This document shows positions 1 to 7,445 of a stretch of 40,969 bases of DNA, one piece after another. A program made the translations under genes and the position numbers. The first letter of the stretch is position 1, and every line of letters begins with the position of its first letter. This stretch comes from Glaciibacter superstes DSM 21135 (lineage in GTDB: Bacteria > Actinomycetota > Actinomycetes > Actinomycetales > Microbacteriaceae): positions 1 through 40,969 of the forward strand of contig NZ_ATWH01000013.1 of the NCBI RefSeq assembly GCF_000421145.1. Direction: 5' to 3'. The notes beneath the pieces were generated by a model that had not been told where the DNA came from, made no database searches, and worked only from the letters and a program-made list of their open reading frames with translations.

Positions 1-189
1 AACTCGTCGATCGAATCACGGGAACAGAACCTCGCAAACTGGGACCACGCCCACCGGTACTGCATCCTCGTCGACGGCGCATGGCCGAGCGGACTCATTG
101 CCGCGTCTGCCTGCGCGATTAACTCGCCTATTGAAACACTCATCTCCGGCTCACCTCCAGTGAAAATCGAAAGAGATGAGCCAGCGTAG
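1..189 (+). CDS. C-terminal fragment of an unrecognised protein (runs off the window start)
   Basis: Frame 1 is open from the first base to a TAG at 187-189, giving 62 codons without a usable start. Mostly G/C-ending codons suggest real coding sequence, and the residues include NWDHAHRYCILVDG and a polar end (KIERDEPA). I do not recognise a family. It could be the end of a gene outside the window or a remnant left by the rearrangement that also removed the 5' half of the transporter gene at 333-695. Confidence 0.3.
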   Translation, partial: NSSIESREQNLANWDHAHRYCILVDGAWPSGLIAASACAINSPIETLISGSPPVKIERDEPA

Positions 190-281
190 GCGGGCCGCGA
201 TTATCCCGAGGAAATCAGCTCTCAGGCCGCCATTGCACACGCCCGCAGAGCAGGACTCGGGATAACAGACTCCTCGGGATA

Positions 282-315
282 GTCGCGCTTATCCCGAATT
301 CGGGATAAGCGCGAC
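282..315. repeat. 34-bp perfect palindrome with extra CGGGATA copies nearby
   Basis: The two 17-base halves are exact reverse complements, centred on GAATTC, with arms GTCGCGCTTATCCC and GGGATAAGCGCGAC. The core TATCCCG/CGGGATA also occurs at 202-208, 258-264 and 275-281, so five copies lie within about 100 bases. The palindrome ends some 20 bases before the point where the transporter gene begins to resemble its family. It may be an inverted-repeat end, a recombinase site or an operator; no recombinase or transposase gene is present. The stretch 190-332 holds no gene I can support. Confidence 0.6.
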
Positions 316-332
316 AAGGCTACGAAGGAATT

Positions 333-695
333 GTGGAGAGCTACGACCTCCCCAATATGAAACTCAGGACGCTCAGCATCGGCCTGAACTACGGCGCGAT
401 CGAACGGGGTGAAATTCAGGCGGCAGACGTATTCACCACCGATCCGCAATTGCTGCGCTCCGACCTGGTCGTGCTTGAGGACAATCTCAAACTTTTTGGA
501 TTCCAGAATGTTTCGCCGGCTATCCGCAAAGACACCCTGGCTCGTGTCGGAGATGACGTGCCGGATGCCCTCAACCAGCTGAGCGCGCTCCTGACACTCG
601 ACGCAATGCAGGCGATGAACGAGGCTGCCGCCATCAACCGACTCGACCCGGCGCAGGTGGCCAAGAAGTTTCTTTCCGCCAACAACCTCATTTGA
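333..695 (+). pseudogene. 5'-truncated glycine betaine/carnitine/choline-type ABC substrate-binding protein (OpuAC-like)
   Basis: The product covers only the last 120 residues of a binding protein that is normally about 300 residues. The recognisable part runs from near YDLPNMKLRTL through IQAADVFTTDPQL (the conserved ADVFTTD segment), LVVLEDNLKLFGFQNV and the C-terminal VAKKFLSANNLI. There is no signal peptide or lipobox and the first ligand-binding lobe is missing, so the protein cannot be exported or work as a receptor. The stop lies 48 bases before the ATPase gene, the usual order in compatible-solute importers. The apparent TTG start is probably only the first start-like codon after the break. 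The truncation is seen directly; the break at the neighbouring palindrome is inferred. Confidence 0.75.
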
Positions 696-743
696 TCGTT
701 CGCCACTAACCGAATTTCGCCACTAAACGAATAGGGACCACTG

Positions 744-1796
744 ATGACAGCTATCGATTTAGAGCAATCTTCTTCCATTGTTTTCGACGCAGCGACCAAG
801 GTATACGCTGGGCAGCCCCGTCCGGCCGTCGATAACCTCTCACTCACCATCGAAGCGGGCCAGCTCTGCTGCATTGTGGGGCCGTCCGGCGGTGGAAAGA
901 CCACCACTCTGCTGCTCGTCAATCGATTGGTGGAACTGACAAGCGGCGACATCCGCATCGGCGAACAGAGCATTCACGATATCGACCCCATCGCGCTTCG
1001 CCGAAGCATCGGCTACGTCATCCAGCAGACCGGCCTGTTCCCGCACCTGACAATCGCAGAAAATATAGCCCTGATCCCACAGATCCTCAATTGGGATAAG
1101 GCCCGCATCCGAAAGCGAACCAATGAGCTGCTCGAACTTGTGGGACTCGCCCCTGTCGAGACATTCGCCAAGCGGTACCCACACGAGTTGTCGGGCGGGC
1201 AACAACAGCGGGTGGGGATAGCTCGCGCACTCGCCGCCAACCCCCCGGTCATGTTGATGGACGAGCCCTTCGGCGCCCTCGACCCGATAACCCGAGCGAA
1301 TATCCAGGACGAATTCCTGTCGCTGAAGGATGAGATCGGCAAGACCACCATTTTCATCACCCACGATATTGACGAGGCCATCAAGATGGGGGACAAGATG
1401 GCCATTCTTCAGGATGGGGGCGTGCTCGCACAGTACGGCACCCCTGAGGCGATCCTGTCGCACCCTGCTAACGAGTTCGTGGAACGCTTCGTCGGCGAAG
1501 ATCGGGGTCTCAAGCTGCTGACGCTGCGTACCCTCCAGCGAGCCCTGGAACAGGCGACGAATCGCCCGGTGCTGATGCGACGCTCCGAAATTCAGGCCTC
1601 GAACCTGCCGCGCATTCCGGAAACAGCGACCATGCAGGCAGCCCTCTCCCTGGCTCTCAATTCGCAGTCGACAGCCGTCATCGTTACGAGCGAGAACGGT
1701 CTGGACGCCGTCGAATTGTCGGTGCAGAGACTCGTCGAGCTCGGTTCGACAACCACCGCACCGCCAAAGACTTCGCGAGCGAGGGCAGACGCTTGA
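744..1796 (+). CDS. Glycine betaine/proline-type ABC transporter ATP-binding protein (OpuA/ProV family)
   Basis: This cytoplasmic ATPase would power uptake of quaternary-ammonium compatible solutes. Its 350 residues show Walker A (VGPSGGGKTT, about 50-59), a Q-loop (VIQQTGLFPH), the ABC signature (LSGGQQQRVGIARALA), Walker B (VMLMDEPFGALD) and a switch histidine (FITHDIDEA). The segment GDKMAILQDGGVLAQYGTPEAIL is typical of OpuCA/ProV proteins. About 100 residues follow, ending in a weak CBS-like stretch (MQAALSLALNSQSTAVIVTSENG) that in this family senses ionic strength; it looks like half of the usual tandem pair. The ATG follows AGGGACC. The stop overlaps the next gene's TTG start. Family is clear; the exact substrate is not. 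Confidence 0.9.
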   Translation: MTAIDLEQSSSIVFDAATKVYAGQPRPAVDNLSLTIEAGQLCCIVGPSGGGKTTTLLLVNRLVELTSGDIRIGEQSIHDIDPIALRRSIGYVIQQTGLFPHLTIAENIALIPQILNWDKARIRKRTNELLELVGLAPVETFAKRYPHELSGGQQQRVGIARALAANPPVMLMDEPFGALDPITRANIQDEFLSLKDEIGKTTIFITHDIDEAIKMGDKMAILQDGGVLAQYGTPEAILSHPANEFVERFVGEDRGLKLLTLRTLQRALEQATNRPVLMRRSEIQASNLPRIPETATMQAALSLALNSQSTAVIVTSENGLDAVELSVQRLVELGSTTTAPPKTSRARADA

Positions 1797-2515
1797 GCGT
1801 CACGACAGCGGTGGAGCCGGTCATTCCCGATTACGGCCAGGCCAGCGAATGTGTGGTCAACAATGGCGCATTCTGCGTTGATTGGTTCGTACAACAATGG
1901 CCTACGGTCTTCTGGCCGGCCCTCGTCGAGCACATCGGACTCACGCTCATCGCCATTGTGATCGGCTTTGTACTCGCATTTCTCGCTGCCCTCGTCGCAC
2001 ACCGATTCTCGGTTGCCGCCGCCCCGCTCAACGGCATCGCCGCTGTGCTGTATACGATCCCTCCACTTGCGTTGTTCATCCTGCTGGTCCCGTTCACGGG
2101 TCTCTCCGTCCTGACTGCTGAGATCGCGCTGGTCGCTTATACGCTCCTCATCCTCTTCAGCAATACGCTCACCGGCCTCAACAACATTCCGGCGGACGCG
2201 AGGCGGGCGGCAGTCGGCATGGGCCTCACCCGCTCTCAGATCCTGAAACGAATCGAGCTTCCCCTCGCAGTACCGGCCATTATCGGTGGGCTTCGGATCG
2301 CCAGCGTATTGACCGTGAGTACCGCCACCATCGCGGCGTTCATCGTTGATGCGGGTCTCGGGTCTCCCATTCTCAAGGCGATCCAATCCCCATTCAACAC
2401 CCAGTTCATAGCAGCTGGTGCCCTTGCCGTGCTGCTCGCCTTCGCCGTAGACGGCTTGTTGGTGCTTCTCGGCAGGGGGCTCGCCCCGTGGGCGTTGCGA
2501 AGGAGGAACGCATGA
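1793..2515 (+). CDS. ABC transporter permease, glycine betaine/choline type (OpuBB/ProW family)
   Basis: An integral membrane protein of 240 residues forming one half of the pore. The hydrophobic pattern fits about five to six helices, and the ATPase-coupling loop reads ADARRAAVGMGLTRSQILKRIELPLAVPAIIGGLRIA, the EAA-type motif of this family. The TTG start at 1793 overlaps the ATPase stop (TTGA) and the gene ends in an ATGA overlap with the second permease, so the three genes are translationally coupled. The N-terminal part (about 1-30) has two cysteines and no clear helix, so the first helix begins near LVEHIGLTL. Confidence 0.88.
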   Translation: MSVTTAVEPVIPDYGQASECVVNNGAFCVDWFVQQWPTVFWPALVEHIGLTLIAIVIGFVLAFLAALVAHRFSVAAAPLNGIAAVLYTIPPLALFILLVPFTGLSVLTAEIALVAYTLLILFSNTLTGLNNIPADARRAAVGMGLTRSQILKRIELPLAVPAIIGGLRIASVLTVSTATIAAFIVDAGLGSPILKAIQSPFNTQFIAAGALAVLLAFAVDGLLVLLGRGLAPWALRRRNA

Positions 2516-3246
2516 GTGATTTTCTCGGATTCATCGGGTTTTCGGTCAACAATTTCGGGCTCCTGCTCGACAAGACCATCGAGCATCTCGCGATTAGCTC
2601 CACCGCGCTGCTCATCGCGATCGTCATCGGCATGCCGATCGGGCTGTGGCTCGGCCACATCCACAAGGGTGAGTTCATCGCGGTGAGCATCTCAAACCTG
2701 GGACGCGCACTGCCCAGTCTCGCGCTGATCGCCATCCTGATCGGCGTCGTCGGAATCGGCTTCACCAACGTCGTCATTGCGCTCATCGTTCTTGCGGCAC
2801 CGCCCATACTGACGACCACGTTCCTCGGAGTGAACGGGGTCGATCGGAGTCTGACCCAGGCCTCCCGCGGAATGGGTCTCCGCGGATGGCAAACACTGGC
2901 CAGGGTCGAGCTGCCACTTGCGCTGCCGTCAATATTCACCGGGTTGCGCACTTCGGCGGTGCTGGTGGTCAGCAGCGCCACATTGGCCGCGATCGCCGGC
3001 GGCGGAGGCCTCGGCGACATCATCCTGAACCAGGTCGCCTACGGCATGAGCGGCGTGATCGCCGGTGCGTTGTGGGTCGCCGTCCTCGCGCTGGCTACCG
3101 ACGGGCTGTTCATCGTTCTCCATCGCCTCGTCACTCCGGCCGGCATACGGTCCCGCACGAAGAAGCGGGTGGACGGGCCACTGGCCGCGCCAAGGGTGGA
3201 CGATGCCAGTGCACCGGAAGAGCAGGGAGTGCTCACCAGCCGCTAG
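2512..3246 (+). CDS. ABC transporter permease, second subunit, glycine betaine/choline type
   Basis: Second membrane subunit of the same importer, 244 residues, with the family's coupling loop (LTQASRGMGLRGWQTLARVELPLALPSIFTGLRTSAV) and about six hydrophobic segments. I place the start at the ATG at 2512 because AAGGAGG lies five bases upstream and the ATG overlaps the previous stop (ATGA); the open frame begins at 2488. A polar tail (RTKKRVDGPLAAPRVDDASAPEEQ) follows the last helix. The gene ends 15 bases before the convergent PHP gene, leaving little room for a terminator. Pairing two permeases with one ATPase and one receptor is normal for OpuB/OpuC systems, but here the receptor is broken. 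Confidence 0.88.
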   Translation: MSDFLGFIGFSVNNFGLLLDKTIEHLAISSTALLIAIVIGMPIGLWLGHIHKGEFIAVSISNLGRALPSLALIAILIGVVGIGFTNVVIALIVLAAPPILTTTFLGVNGVDRSLTQASRGMGLRGWQTLARVELPLALPSIFTGLRTSAVLVVSSATLAAIAGGGGLGDIILNQVAYGMSGVIAGALWVAVLALATDGLFIVLHRLVTPAGIRSRTKKRVDGPLAAPRVDDASAPEEQGVLTSR

Positions 3247-3261
3247 TTCGTATGGCGAGGG

Positions 3262-4296
3262 TCAGCGAGGGGCGTGCGACCACTCCAGGAGCCGCTCCAG
3301 CGGCCAGGTGGTAACGATCCGGTCCGCGGGAACCCCGTTCTTTGCCGCCCGTTCCGCCCCGTACTGGAGAAAGTCGAGCTGCCCGGGCGCGTGCGCATCG
3401 GAGTCGATACTGAACAGGCAGCCGGCCTCGAGCGCCACGGCGATGAGTTCCTCCGGCGGATCCTGCCGCTCCGGCCGCGAATTGATCTCCACCGCAACAC
3501 CCTGCTCGGCACACGCAGCGAACACCCGCTCCGCATCGAACTCCGATTGTGGCCGAGTTCCTCGCGACCCCTGCACCAGCCGCCCGGTGCAATGCCCGAG
3601 AACGTTGGTGTGACGATCGTTGATCCCGGCGAGCATCCGTCTCGTCATCGTGTCCGCGTCCGCACGCAGCTTCGAATGCACACTCGCCACAACCACATCC
3701 AGCCGGTCGAGCATCTCCGATGACTGGTCAAGATCCCCACTCTCGAGAATGTCGACCTCAATGCCACGCAGTAAACGAACGCCGCATAAACGGATGCCGT
3801 CGACGTCGCCGTTGATTCGCGCCACCACATCGAGCTGATCGGCGAGCCGCTCGGCGCTCAGCCCATTGGCGACCCTGAGACTCGGAGAATGATCGGTCAG
3901 TGCGAGGTACTCACGACCAAGCATCCGAGCACCATCCACCATCAGCTCGATCGACGTGGTCCCATCCGACCACTCGCTGTGACTGTGCAGGTCACCACGC
4001 AACGCCGCCAGTAGCTCAGATCCACCGGAGGCCAGCGCAGCAACCCCCTTCTGCCGCAGATTCTCCAGGTAGTCCGGAACCTGCCCGCCGATCGACTGGG
4101 TGATCACCTCGAAGGTTCTGCCGCCAATACCCTTCATTCGTTTGAGGTCCCCGTTGGCGGCGCGCTCGGCCAACTCGTCAGCGCCCAGGCCGGCAATGAC
4201 GACGGCCGCCTTCCGAAACGCCTGCACCTTGAACGACGGCGCAAGGTCGCGCTCCAGCCAGAAAGCGATCTCTCCCAAGGCGTCAACGGCATCCAT
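3262..4296 (-). CDS. PHP-domain metal-dependent phosphoesterase with N-terminal helix-hairpin-helix region
   Basis: The N-terminal 80 residues (LGEIAFWLERDLAPSFKVQAFRKA, then LKRMKGIGGRTFEVI) resemble the helical and helix-hairpin-helix DNA-binding parts of family X polymerases. The PHP domain follows with its metal ligands: GDLHSHSEWSDG, LALTDHSPS, EIDVLESGDLD and FSIDSDAHAPGQLDF. No polymerase palm is present, so it is the stand-alone PHP-type protein common in actinobacteria, likely a phosphatase or nuclease of unknown substrate. I chose the ATG at 4296 because the frame's GTG at 4329 lies inside a strong inverted repeat and has no ribosome site. It is divergent from the AI-2E permease gene. 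Confidence 0.82.
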   Translation of the reverse strand: MDAVDALGEIAFWLERDLAPSFKVQAFRKAAVVIAGLGADELAERAANGDLKRMKGIGGRTFEVITQSIGGQVPDYLENLRQKGVAALASGGSELLAALRGDLHSHSEWSDGTTSIELMVDGARMLGREYLALTDHSPSLRVANGLSAERLADQLDVVARINGDVDGIRLCGVRLLRGIEVDILESGDLDQSSEMLDRLDVVVASVHSKLRADADTMTRRMLAGINDRHTNVLGHCTGRLVQGSRGTRPQSEFDAERVFAACAEQGVAVEINSRPERQDPPEELIAVALEAGCLFSIDSDAHAPGQLDFLQYGAERAAKNGVPADRIVTTWPLERLLEWSHAPR

Positions 4297-4323
4297 AGAA
4301 CCATTTTGCTCCCCTACCAGAAA

Positions 4324-4354
4324 CAGCACACCGTCGAATCGTGACGGTGTGCTG
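4324..4354. promoter_or_regulatory. Perfect 12-bp inverted repeat in the divergent PHP/AI-2E intergenic region
   Basis: CAGCACACCGTC at 4324-4335 and GACGGTGTGCTG at 4343-4354 are exact reverse complements around a 7-base spacer. It lies between the two divergent start codons, 25-30 bases from each. It could be an operator serving both genes, or a hairpin in a 5' leader; no run of T follows, so it is not an obvious terminator. Confidence 0.55.
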
Positions 4355-4378
4355 GCTTCCAGTGCATATGATCAGCCC

Positions 4379-5554
4379 ATGAAGAGAGCACACTCCACAA
4401 CCCCGGACGCGAAGCAGGGACGAGCCCTGGCCGCCGCCAGCGGAGCCCCAGCAGGCGTGCCATCGCTCCGCATCAACGCCTTCCGTATCGGCCTGGTCGG
4501 CGGACTGGGCGTTCTGGTCGCGATGCTTATCGGCTCGATGGTGACCCAGTTGGCGACCACGCTCATCTACGTCGGCGTCGCCCTCTTCCTCGCGCTCGGC
4601 CTCGATCCCCTGGTGTCGTGGCTGGAGAAGAAGCTGTCACGTGGTCTGTCGATCACCGTGGTCGTGCTGGCCGTCATCGGCGCGTTCGCCGGCATCCTGT
4701 TCGCGATCGTACCGATCCTGGTGCGGCAGATCACCAACCTGGTCGAAGACTTCCCCAGCATCTCCCAAGACTTCCTGAACAGCGACTTCGTGAAGTGGGC
4801 CCAGGGTCTTTTTGGGGAATCCTTCGACATCGACGCCGCGCTGAGCGGCGCAACGGACTACATCACCAACCCAGACAACCTGCTCTCGCTCGGCGGCGGC
4901 ATCCTCTCGGTCGGGGCCGGAGTGGCCAGCGGGGTCACCGGCGCAATGATCGTCCTGATCCTGACCCTGTACTTCCTCGCATCGCTGCGATCGATGAAAC
5001 GAGCCACCTACCGATTTGTTCCCGCATACCGACGCGAGGGCTTCGCGCGCGTGATGGAAGAGATCACCCAGGCAGTCGGACGCTACGTCGTCGGCCAGGT
5101 CGGGCTCGCACTGATCAATGGAGTCCTCAGTTTCATACTCCTCAGCATCATCGGAGCGCCCCTTCCCGCCCTGCTCGCTCTCATCGCGTTCATCGGCTCG
5201 ATGATCCCGCTGGTCGGCACGCTCAGCGGCGCGGTGATCAACAGCCTCATCTGCCTGATCGCTTCCCCGCAGACCGCGCTGGTCGCCGCAATCTACTACC
5301 TGATCTACCTGCAGGTCGAGGCCTACATCCTGAGCCCGCGAATCATGAATCGTGCGGTTGCCGTTCCCGGTGCGCTGGTGGTGATCGCCGCAGTTGCCGG
5401 CGGTGCCATCGGCGGAATCCTCGGTGCCCTCGTCGCAATCCCAATTGCGGCATCCGTCATCATCATCGTGCAGAAGGTGGTGTTCCCGACCCAGGACGCC
5501 AAGGTCGCTCCGGCCGTTCAGAGCGGAGACATCAGCCCGGCGACCAACGGCTGA
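4379..5554 (+). CDS. AI-2E family transporter (PerM/YdiK/TqsA-like membrane protein)
   Basis: A polytopic membrane protein of 391 residues. After a polar head of about 40 residues, a first hydrophobic pair (GLVGGLGVLVAMLIGSM, TTLIYVGVALFLALGLDPLVSWLEKK) leads into a third helix, then the amphipathic soluble region (IVPILVRQITNLVEDFPSISQDFLNS) that marks this family. The C-terminal part has the conserved GSMIPLVGTLSGAVI and IYLQVEAYILSPRIMNRAVAVPGALVVIA segments. Members are variously reported as autoinducer-2 exporters or ion antiporters, so the substrate is open. The start is the ATG at 4379, directly before the family-like sequence; the frame is open further upstream only as antisense of the PHP gene. 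Confidence 0.88.
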   Translation: MKRAHSTTPDAKQGRALAAASGAPAGVPSLRINAFRIGLVGGLGVLVAMLIGSMVTQLATTLIYVGVALFLALGLDPLVSWLEKKLSRGLSITVVVLAVIGAFAGILFAIVPILVRQITNLVEDFPSISQDFLNSDFVKWAQGLFGESFDIDAALSGATDYITNPDNLLSLGGGILSVGAGVASGVTGAMIVLILTLYFLASLRSMKRATYRFVPAYRREGFARVMEEITQAVGRYVVGQVGLALINGVLSFILLSIIGAPLPALLALIAFIGSMIPLVGTLSGAVINSLICLIASPQTALVAAIYYLIYLQVEAYILSPRIMNRAVAVPGALVVIAAVAGGAIGGILGALVAIPIAASVIIIVQKVVFPTQDAKVAPAVQSGDISPATNG

Positions 5555-5566
5555 GTGCGGGAGAAC

Positions 5567-5593
5567 GGGCAGCGCTGGGATGGTCAGCTGCCC
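5567..5593. terminator. Weak stem-loop between convergent genes
   Basis: GGGCAGC (5567-5573) pairs with GCTGCCC (5587-5593) across a 13-base loop in the 67-base gap between the convergent AI-2E and MFS genes. There is no T-run. The position suits a shared terminator, but the evidence is modest. Confidence 0.3.
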
Positions 5594-5595
5594 AA

Positions 5596-5634
5596 TCAGC
5601 GTCGACCGTCAGCGTCGACTGTCAGCGTTGCACG
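5596..5634. repeat. Three 13-bp tandem repeats over the MFS gene stop
   Basis: Units starting TCAGCGTCGAC lie at 5596, 5609 and 5622 (the third diverged to TCAGCGTTGC), exactly 13 bases apart. The third unit holds the MFS gene's stop codon (complement of TCA at 5622-5624), so the repeat could vary the extreme C-terminus. No function is evident. Confidence 0.6.
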
Positions 5635-7133
5635 GGCAGGCTCGCGGTGTCGTAATGGGGCTGGCGTCGCGGCAGCAGTAGCGTCAGCACAACACCGATG
5701 ATCGCCGCTACTGCACAGATAGCGAAGCTCAACTGGAATCCGAACGCGTTCGGCGTGGTGACCCCATCAACGGTGATGACGTTCGCAGAAAGGATGAGTC
5801 CGATGACGGCACTCGCCGCTGTCGAGCCCAGCGTGCGCATCACTGAATTCAGGCCATTGGACGCCGCGGTCTCCGATGCAGGAACGGCCGCCATGATCAG
5901 GGTCGGCATGGCCGCATAGGCGAAACCGACCCCGAATCCGACAGCCGTCGCGATGAGCACCGTGTGCCAGACCTCGGTCATCAGCCCGACCGCCAGCGCG
6001 TACCCGACGGCGATGATCGCGATTCCGAGCAACAGGCTGGTTCGCGCCCCTCGCCGGTCGGTCAGCCTGGCCGCCGTGCCGGACAGCGCCCACATGATCA
6101 GGCCGCTCGGCATCAGGCACAGGCTGGCGATCAGCATCGACTGGCCGAGACCGACACCGGTGTCGGTCGGAGCCTCGAGCAACATCGGCACCGCGACTGC
6201 GCTCGCGAAGAACGCAAAACCGACGGTGACCGACGCGAGATTCGTCAGCAACACGGTGCGGCGCATAGCGACCCTGATGTCGATGAGCGGACTCTCCACA
6301 CGCAGCTCGAAGAGTGTCCACAATGCGAGCACCAGGACTCCGCCCAGCCCGATACCCAGGGTGAGCGGGCTTGACCAGCCCCACTCGTTGCCCTTGGAGA
6401 TCGCGAGCAGGATGCCGACGAGGCCGATCGCCAGGCCGGCAGCACCGACGAAGTCGAATCCGCCCTCACTACGGAGCGTGCTGACCGGAACGTAAACGAA
6501 CACGAGCACAAAGCCGATCACGCCGAGTGCCCCGGACACCCAGAACAGCATGTGCCAGTCGAGGAACTGCGAGATCACAGCCGACACCGGAAGCCCGATC
6601 GCGCCACCGATGCCGAGCGTGGCACTGACCAGGGCCACGGCCTTGCCGAGTCGATCCCGGTGCAAGACGTCGCGCAAGACGCTGATGCCCAGGGCGATCA
6701 CGCCGAGCCCGGCCCCCTGCAGCGAGCGTCCGATCACCAACGGGATCAGCGTTGACGAAAATGCCGCGATCACCGAGCCGAGCACGAGGCTCGCCAGCAG
6801 GATCAGGATGATTCGCCGCTTGCCGTAAAGGTCGCCAAGGCGACCGCCGATCGGGGTTGCGACGGCGGCGGCGAGAAGCGTCGCCGTCACGACCCAGAGT
6901 GCATCCGGCGTCGACACGTCGAGCAGGTGCGGTAGCTCGGGCAGGAGCGGCGTCACGAGCGTCATCATGAAGGAAGCGACCAGCCCGGTGAACGCCAGCG
7001 AGGTGACGATCGCGCGGTCGTTGGCCGGTCTGCTGAGCCTCCGGCGTTCTGCGTCGCTCAACCAGGGTGGGCTTTCCTCCCGTTCATCCGGGTTCTGCTC
7101 GCCGTTCTCGTCGTACTGATCTGGGTCTTTCAT
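5622..7133 (-). CDS. MFS transporter, DHA2 (EmrB/QacA) type multidrug exporter
   Basis: A 503-residue proton-driven exporter. A charged acidic N-terminus (MKDPDQYDENGEQNPDEREE) precedes about 14 hydrophobic segments, the number expected for DHA2 members. Motif A is present after helix 2 (GGRLGDLYGKRRIILILL), and the motif C-like stretch in helix 5 reads VSATLGIGGAIGLPVSAVI. The start is the ATG at 7133 after AAAGGACCG; the upstream open frame to 7241 is arginine- and cysteine-rich and unlike the family. It is divergent from the oligopeptide-type transporter operon and convergent with the AI-2E gene. Substrate cannot be read from sequence; drugs or toxic intermediates are typical. Confidence 0.88.
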   Translation of the reverse strand: MKDPDQYDENGEQNPDEREESPPWLSDAERRRLSRPANDRAIVTSLAFTGLVASFMMTLVTPLLPELPHLLDVSTPDALWVVTATLLAAAVATPIGGRLGDLYGKRRIILILLASLVLGSVIAAFSSTLIPLVIGRSLQGAGLGVIALGISVLRDVLHRDRLGKAVALVSATLGIGGAIGLPVSAVISQFLDWHMLFWVSGALGVIGFVLVFVYVPVSTLRSEGGFDFVGAAGLAIGLVGILLAISKGNEWGWSSPLTLGIGLGGVLVLALWTLFELRVESPLIDIRVAMRRTVLLTNLASVTVGFAFFASAVAVPMLLEAPTDTGVGLGQSMLIASLCLMPSGLIMWALSGTAARLTDRRGARTSLLLGIAIIAVGYALAVGLMTEVWHTVLIATAVGFGVGFAYAAMPTLIMAAVPASETAASNGLNSVMRTLGSTAASAVIGLILSANVITVDGVTTPNAFGFQLSFAICAVAAIIGVVLTLLLPRRQPHYDTASLPVQR

Positions 7134-7354
7134 CGGTCCTTTCGCGCGACAGGTGCACCGGCCCCCCGCCGACAGGGACAACCCTATCCAGAGCCACCGG
7201 CATTCCCTGGCGGTGATATTTCTTCCCGCGTTTGTTGCCAAGGGATGCCGTTCGCGCGCTACTGCGCCACCCGGCGCGTCACGTCAAGCGGATTACGGAC
7301 CGTGACGAACGCGGTAGCCATATGACGCTTGTGCTCGCGGCTCACGCGTGCAGC

Positions 7355-7383
7355 TTGACAACATCGTCGCAGCCAGGAAATAG
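7355..7383 (+). promoter_or_regulatory. Possible promoter for the oligopeptide-type transporter operon
   Basis: TTGACA at 7355-7360 is a perfect -35 hexamer and is followed after 17 bases by AAATAG, a poor -10 match. It lies about 60 bases before the GTG start at 7446. The rest of the 312-base divergent gap (7134-7445) shows no gene and no clear operator. Confidence 0.35.
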
Positions 7384-7445
7384 CAGACAGGCAAAGCCGA
7401 ACACAACGTCGGAACGGGCAGAATCCGGCAATCGAAAGGGACGAC

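Noticed and set aside
1592..2386. Antisense frame opposite the Opu ATPase/permease junction
   Set aside because: Highly charged, low-complexity product typical of antisense of GC-rich genes; spans two real genes.
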